From Lentzea albidocapillata (GTDB taxonomy: Bacteria; Actinomycetota; Actinomycetes; Mycobacteriales; Pseudonocardiaceae), in assembly GCF_000719115.1 (NCBI RefSeq), contig NZ_JOEA01000006.1, positions 186,001 through 250,000 on the forward strand: 64,000 nt of DNA, read 5' to 3'. How positions within the stretch are numbered: the first letter of the stretch is position 1; each line of letters starts with the position of its first letter. The notes beneath the pieces were generated by a model. The model was not told the origin of the DNA. It saw nothing but the letters and a program-made list of their open reading frames with translations, and did not search any database. Below, one piece after another: positions 60,143 through 64,000 of this stretch. Made by a program: the position numbers and the translations under genes.

Positions 60143-63100
60143 AGTTCACCTCCGGCCGGTTCGGGAACACGCGTTCCTTGGTGACCACGTTCTCCACGAC
60201 CGGCTTGTTGTCCGGGCCGAGCTGGACCGTACCGTCCGCGTTGCGCGCGTACGTGACCTCCTGCCAGCGCATGGTCACCTCGGACGGCACGCCGTCCGCC
60301 TCGCGGGTCGCCCGCACCTGGTAGTTCTGGACGTCCTGGTGCGGCTGCTTGGAGAACTCGACGAGCTCCGTCTCCTTGTTGCGCCACGACGGCTCGTGGA
60401 ACCAGCCGTCCTTGGCGTTGCCGGAGTTGGATCCCGCCATCTGCCCGTGCATGTTGAGGTACTCACCGAAGCCGCCGAGCTCGTTGGCCAGCAGGTGGCC
60501 ACCCGCCCACTTGACGCGCGAGTCCTTCAGCTCCTGGTCGGTGAGCGTGCGGTCCGGCGGGTTGTTCGGATACGCGGCCTCGCCCTCCTGGTAGGCGCGC
60601 TGCTGGGCACCCTTGCCGCCGTCGTCGTCGCGGAAGTTCTTGTTCTGGCCGCCCGCCTCGACGTCGCCGGTCATCGAGTCGGTCTGACCGTGCTGGTCCG
60701 TGTGGAACGCCAGCATCTTGTCGTTGTTGTGGTAGTTCGGCACCTGGTACTTGGCGTCCGGCAGCAACGGGTGGCTGAGGTCGGGGTTGAACCCGGACCA
60801 CTTGCCCTTGCCGTCCACCTGCAGGTCCTGCCGGCCGGGCGTGGCCTCGACCCACTTGACGTCGCCGTCGCCGTCGGTGACGAACGTCGTGCGCGTGCCG
60901 TTCTGGTTGGTCACCGGGTACTCGGTCCACGGCTGCAACGGCTGGTGGTCCCGCAGCGGGACCGGCACCGGGTCGGGGTTCTCGATCGGCTGGAGCCGGT
61001 CGGGCTCGGTGTTGCCGTCCGGCACGGTCTCGCGATCGCGGTGCGGCGCCTGGATCTCCTCGTGCCGGTTGAGCGGCTGCCGCGGCGCGTCCGGGTTGTT
61101 CGGGTCGACCGGCTGGTGCGTGGGCCGGTCGAAGTCGACGAACCGCTCGTTGAACGCGGGGTCGTCCGCCGGGATGATCCGGTCCTTCGGCGGCGGCGTG
61201 TACTCGGGGTCGGCGTCGGGGTCGTTGCCCTGCGTGCCGTCCCCGCGGTCCACGGCGTCGGCGCCGTCGGTGTCCCGATCGCTGCCGGGCGCGTAACCGT
61301 CGTCGCTCGCCCTGGTCCTGGAACCGTCCGGGTGGTGCGTCTCCCACTCGCCGTTGGGCGGGATTTTGGGCGAGCGCGTGCCGTCGGGCGAGATTTCCGG
61401 GTCACTGGTGAAGACCCGGCCGCTGCTGTCCGTCCACGCGGGCTTGGTGGGCGCCACCACCGGCGCGTCGAGGTGCCGGGACAACTGCTGCGCGAAGTCG
61501 TTGCTGCCCGCGTCGCAGCCGATCAGCCGGACGGGCCTGCTGCCGTCGTAACCGCTGTGCCGCAACATGTCCGCGTACTCGGCGGGCGTGTAGTCGTGCC
61601 CGCCGACGCGGGCCCGGCCGTCCGGCGTGACGTGCACGTCGGCCGTGAAGAACCGCGGGTCCTCCGGCACCCGGTGGGGGAGGTCGCCCATGTCGGTGTC
61701 GCCACCGTGGTGCGACACACCGGCAGGGGTCTGCTCGGCATGGCGCTCGTGCGCCTGCTGCGGGGAGGGCCGCTCTTCCGCGTGTGACTGCGGCGTGTCG
61801 TTGTCCGGCCGGTTGTCGGCGTCGTGGTGGCCGGGGCCGTCGGTGTCGCGGTGGGGACTGGTGGGTCCGTGGCCGGGACCGTCCGGTCGCGCGGCGTCAG
61901 GTCGGTTGGCGTCCGGTCGATTGCTGTCGGGTCGTGAGTTGTCGGGCCGGTTGCTGTCCGGTCGGTTGCTGTCCGGGCGTGAGGTGTCAGGGCGCGAGCC
62001 GTCGGGACGGTTGTGCGGCTGACCGGGCGCGTCGGGACGCTGACCGGGGTGCGTGACGGGGCCGTCTGCACCACGCGGGCGGGGGCCGTCGGGCCGGTTG
62101 GCGTCCGGACGCTGGTGCGGCGCGGGGGAGTCCGGCCTGCTGGGTCCGCCGGGGCCATGACCGCCGGGCGTGTGCGGGCCGGGACCACCGGCGTGTGGCG
62201 CTCCCGGACCCGGCCCGAAGCCGGGCTGCTGTGGCGGGTGCGGGTTGGTACCAGGGCCACTCGGGCCGGAGCGCGGGGTGTCCGCGTGAGTCGGCGAGGT
62301 GGTCGACTGTGGACGGGTCGGGGCGTCTGTCCGTGCGGACGGCGACGTGGTCCCAGGACCACCGTGCGACCCGTCCGGCGAGTGCGGTGCGCCGGGGCCG
62401 CCGGGACCGGACGGCGTGTTGGGGCCGCCGTGTGGTGCGCCGGGACCGCCGTGCGGTGCTGACGGTGCGTTGGGGCTGTGGGGTGCGCCAGGACCACCGT
62501 GTGGGCTGGGCGCCGAAGGACCGCCATGCGGCGCGTGCGGTGCGCTTGGACCGTGCGGCGCGGAAGGCGCGTTCGGGGAGCCGGACGGGCCGAAGTTCGG
62601 CTGCGAGGGAGCCGACGGCCGGGCCGGCGACGGCGACATGTCCGGGGTGCGCTGCGAAGGCATGCCCGAGCCCAGGTCACCGCGTGCGCCCGGCGTGCCG
62701 GTCCAGCCTCCGCCGGAACCCGGACGTGCGCCGCCTGCTGCCGGCGAACCACCTGCGGGGCTGCCGGCGGGACCTCCCGCGGGACCGCCCATCGGACCCT
62801 GCTGCGGGGTGGTCGCGGAGCCGGACGGCGGTCCGCCGTCCCGTGGCGCGGACGGGGCGTGCTGCGACGGTGCTTCCGGCGCCGTGACGCCGGCCTGGGT
62901 GGTCTGGCCCGTGTTGCGCGGCGGGGCCGCCGGTGCGTCGGGGGACGACGCCGGTCCGTGCGTACTCGGGCCCGACGGGCCACCTGACGGTGACGGCCCG
63001 CCCGACGGCCCGCCGCTCGACGGCGAACCCGGCGACGGGGCGTTCGAGGTGCTGGGGCCGTCCGGGCCCGGCGAGGACGAAGGCCCGTTCGGTGAGGACG

Positions 63101-64000
63101 AGGGTCCGTTCGGCGACGGTGCGTTCGGGGAGGACGAAGGTGAAGGTCCGCCCGGCGAAGGCGAAGAAGGCGACGACGGGCTCGGACCGTCCGGAGAGGA
63201 CGGTGAAGATGGAGAGGACGGCGAGGACGGCGAAGGTGACGGGCCAGACGGGGCCGAAGGCGACGAAGTCGTTGGCGCGTCAGGGGAGGAGGACGTCGGC
63301 GGGCCGCTGGTGGGCGTGCCGCCGGCGTTCGGGAGGTCCGGCGTGTTCGTGGACTGGAAGAGACCACCGGGCTTGATGGACTTCGTCGAGATCACGTCGA
63401 GGCCGGTCACCTTGCCGACCAGCTTGCCGACGACCTTCATGATCTTCGTGAAGATCTCGACGATCTTGCCGAGCAGCGGCGAGACCTTCTTGATGGTCTT
63501 GATGAGCTTCTGGATGAGCTCGCCGATGCGGGTGGCCCACTTCGAGATCGCGGTGACGGCCTGCGCGACGATCACCGGCGTGCCGAACCCGAGCGTGAAC
63601 ACTGCCTCGAGCACCCACGTGATCAGCTTCGCGACCAGGTCGGCGATCAGGTCGCGCACCATCTCGCGGACGAAGGCGACGACCATGCCCATGATGCCGA
63701 CGACGGTGCCGACGGAACCGGCGGCGGACGCGGCCCCGGTGATCGCGTCGCCCTGGGCGCCCGCGGCGGCCCGGTACGCGTCCGCGGCGGGGCCCTGCCA
63801 CTCGGCGGTGCCCTGAACGGCCTGCTGGTACTCCTGCGCGATCTTGCCGAGCTCCTCGGCGACCTTGTTCCACGTGGCCGAGTACGACTCGATCACCGGC
63901 GGGTCGCCCGCCAGCCAGTCGAGCGCCTCTTTCAACGGCTGCATGTGTTCCATCAGGAACGACGCCGCGGACGACAGCAGCGTGCCGAACGGGTCGATCG
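60111..64000 (-). CDS. polymorphic toxin with nuclease tip, 5-prime end outside window
   Basis: Open to the window edge; the codons before Met at 63953 (FGTLLSSAASFL) look coding, so the start is outside. From that Met: a WXG100-like helical head (W52-Q-G54), membrane-interacting helices to about 200, a Pro/Gly/Ser/Asp-rich linker of about 500 residues, a middle domain with RPVRLIGCDAGSNDFAQQL, and a C-terminal DNA/RNA non-specific endonuclease-like domain with GGHLLANELGG (H1153) followed by MHGQMAGSNSGN. The head suggests type VII secretion. Immunity genes follow with overlap. Contact-dependent killing or defence is inferred. Confidence 0.9.
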   Translation of the reverse strand, partial: IDPFGTLLSSAASFLMEHMQPLKEALDWLAGDPPVIESYSATWNKVAEELGKIAQEYQQAVQGTAEWQGPAADAYRAAAGAQGDAITGAASAAGSVGTVVGIMGMVVAFVREMVRDLIADLVAKLITWVLEAVFTLGFGTPVIVAQAVTAISKWATRIGELIQKLIKTIKKVSPLLGKIVEIFTKIMKVVGKLVGKVTGLDVISTKSIKPGGLFQSTNTPDLPNAGGTPTSGPPTSSSPDAPTTSSPSAPSGPSPSPSSPSSPSSPSSPDGPSPSSPSSPSPGGPSPSSSPNAPSPNGPSSSPNGPSSSPGPDGPSTSNAPSPGSPSSGGPSGGPSPSGGPSGPSTHGPASSPDAPAAPPRNTGQTTQAGVTAPEAPSQHAPSAPRDGGPPSGSATTPQQGPMGGPAGGPAGSPAGGSPAAGGARPGSGGGWTGTPGARGDLGSGMPSQRTPDMSPSPARPSAPSQPNFGPSGSPNAPSAPHGPSAPHAPHGGPSAPSPHGGPGAPHSPNAPSAPHGGPGAPHGGPNTPSGPGGPGAPHSPDGSHGGPGTTSPSARTDAPTRPQSTTSPTHADTPRSGPSGPGTNPHPPQQPGFGPGPGAPHAGGPGPHTPGGHGPGGPSRPDSPAPHQRPDANRPDGPRPRGADGPVTHPGQRPDAPGQPHNRPDGSRPDTSRPDSNRPDSNRPDNSRPDSNRPDANRPDAARPDGPGHGPTSPHRDTDGPGHHDADNRPDNDTPQSHAEERPSPQQAHERHAEQTPAGVSHHGGDTDMGDLPHRVPEDPRFFTADVHVTPDGRARVGGHDYTPAEYADMLRHSGYDGSRPVRLIGCDAGSNDFAQQLSRHLDAPVVAPTKPAWTDSSGRVFTSDPEISPDGTRSPKIPPNGEWETHHPDGSRTRASDDGYAPGSDRDTDGADAVDRGDGTQGNDPDADPEYTPPPKDRIIPADDPAFNERFVDFDRPTHQPVDPNNPDAPRQPLNRHEEIQAPHRDRETVPDGNTEPDRLQPIENPDPVPVPLRDHQPLQPWTEYPVTNQNGTRTTFVTDGDGDVKWVEATPGRQDLQVDGKGKWSGFNPDLSHPLLPDAKYQVPNYHNNDKMLAFHTDQHGQTDSMTGDVEAGGQNKNFRDDDGGKGAQQRAYQEGEAAYPNNPPDRTLTDQELKDSRVKWAGGHLLANELGGFGEYLNMHGQMAGSNSGNAKDGWFHEPSWRNKETELVEFSKQPHQDVQNYQVRATREADGVPSEVTMRWQEVTYARNADGTVQLGPDNKPVVENVVTKERVFPNRPEVNYGPQDRYKGR

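Noticed and set aside
62299..63816. Plus-strand open frame of about 500 residues opposite the toxin linker
   Set aside because: It is the antisense of the Pro/Gly/Ser linker. The minus frame holds a WXG-like head and nuclease tip.
1..64000. tRNA or rRNA genes
   Set aside because: No T-loop-like GGTTCGAATCC motif with matching arms, nor rRNA core sequence, was found by eye on either strand. A tRNAscan search would settle this.

Overview
The window is high-GC actinomycete chromosomal DNA. Starts are often GTG or TTG, genes are tightly packed with many 4-base ATGA/GTGA overlaps, and several genes look leaderless. A mycothiol-type formaldehyde dehydrogenase, WS/DGAT acyltransferase, SARP, DUF742, MEDS and XRE-DUF5753 regulators, an aerobic cobalamin pathway and a WXG-type secreted toxin together suggest a filamentous member of the Pseudonocardiaceae (Lentzea/Saccharothrix-like). 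The family assignment is inference. No rRNA, tRNA, CRISPR array, insertion sequence or prophage was recognised.

Layout. 0-13 kb: a FAD oxidoreductase/epimerase pair, a branched-chain-type solute-binding lipoprotein, Tex, a phosphodiesterase, a patatin, and a lipid block (hydrolases, WS/DGAT). 13-15 kb: a secreted protein built of three GDSGD-rich repeats behind a 430-base leader. 15-20.5 kb: housekeeping genes, a mycothiol-dependent formaldehyde operon, a three-gene membrane-stress operon and thioredoxin. 20.5-25 kb: an amino-acid ABC transporter co-transcribed with an unusual PLP-enzyme/PAS/HTH fusion, then a lone XRE regulator. 25.7-28.3 kb: a secreted CBM56 beta-helix protein with a LacI-type operator on its start. 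28.4-38.2 kb: an aerobic cobalamin cluster (cobL, cobM, cobK on +; cobG, cobH, cobIJ on -; cobN on + behind a cobalamin riboswitch). 38-48 kb: folE with a divergent Cys-rich regulator, an EF-hand protein, two giant divergent LuxR regulators, DUF742/MEDS regulators, and a MerR regulator with a textbook 19-bp-spacer promoter. 48-52 kb: small alarmone synthetase, PLP desulfhydrase, Nudix proteins. 52-57.6 kb: a divergent pair of NIS siderophore synthetases followed by a SARP-NB-ARC-TPR regulator. 57.7-64 kb: a polymorphic-toxin operon reading toward lower coordinates: a secreted nuclease toxin cut off by the window edge, two YezG-like immunity proteins, and a WGR/beta-propeller protein.

The most unusual items are the toxin operon with its WGR-propeller protein, the aminotransferase-V/YheO-PAS/HTH_22 fusion tied to an amino-acid importer, and the triple-repeat secreted GDSGD/HGD protein. 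A recurring arrangement of a -10 hexamer (TANNNT type) 6-8 nt before the start codon supports leaderless transcription of about eight genes.
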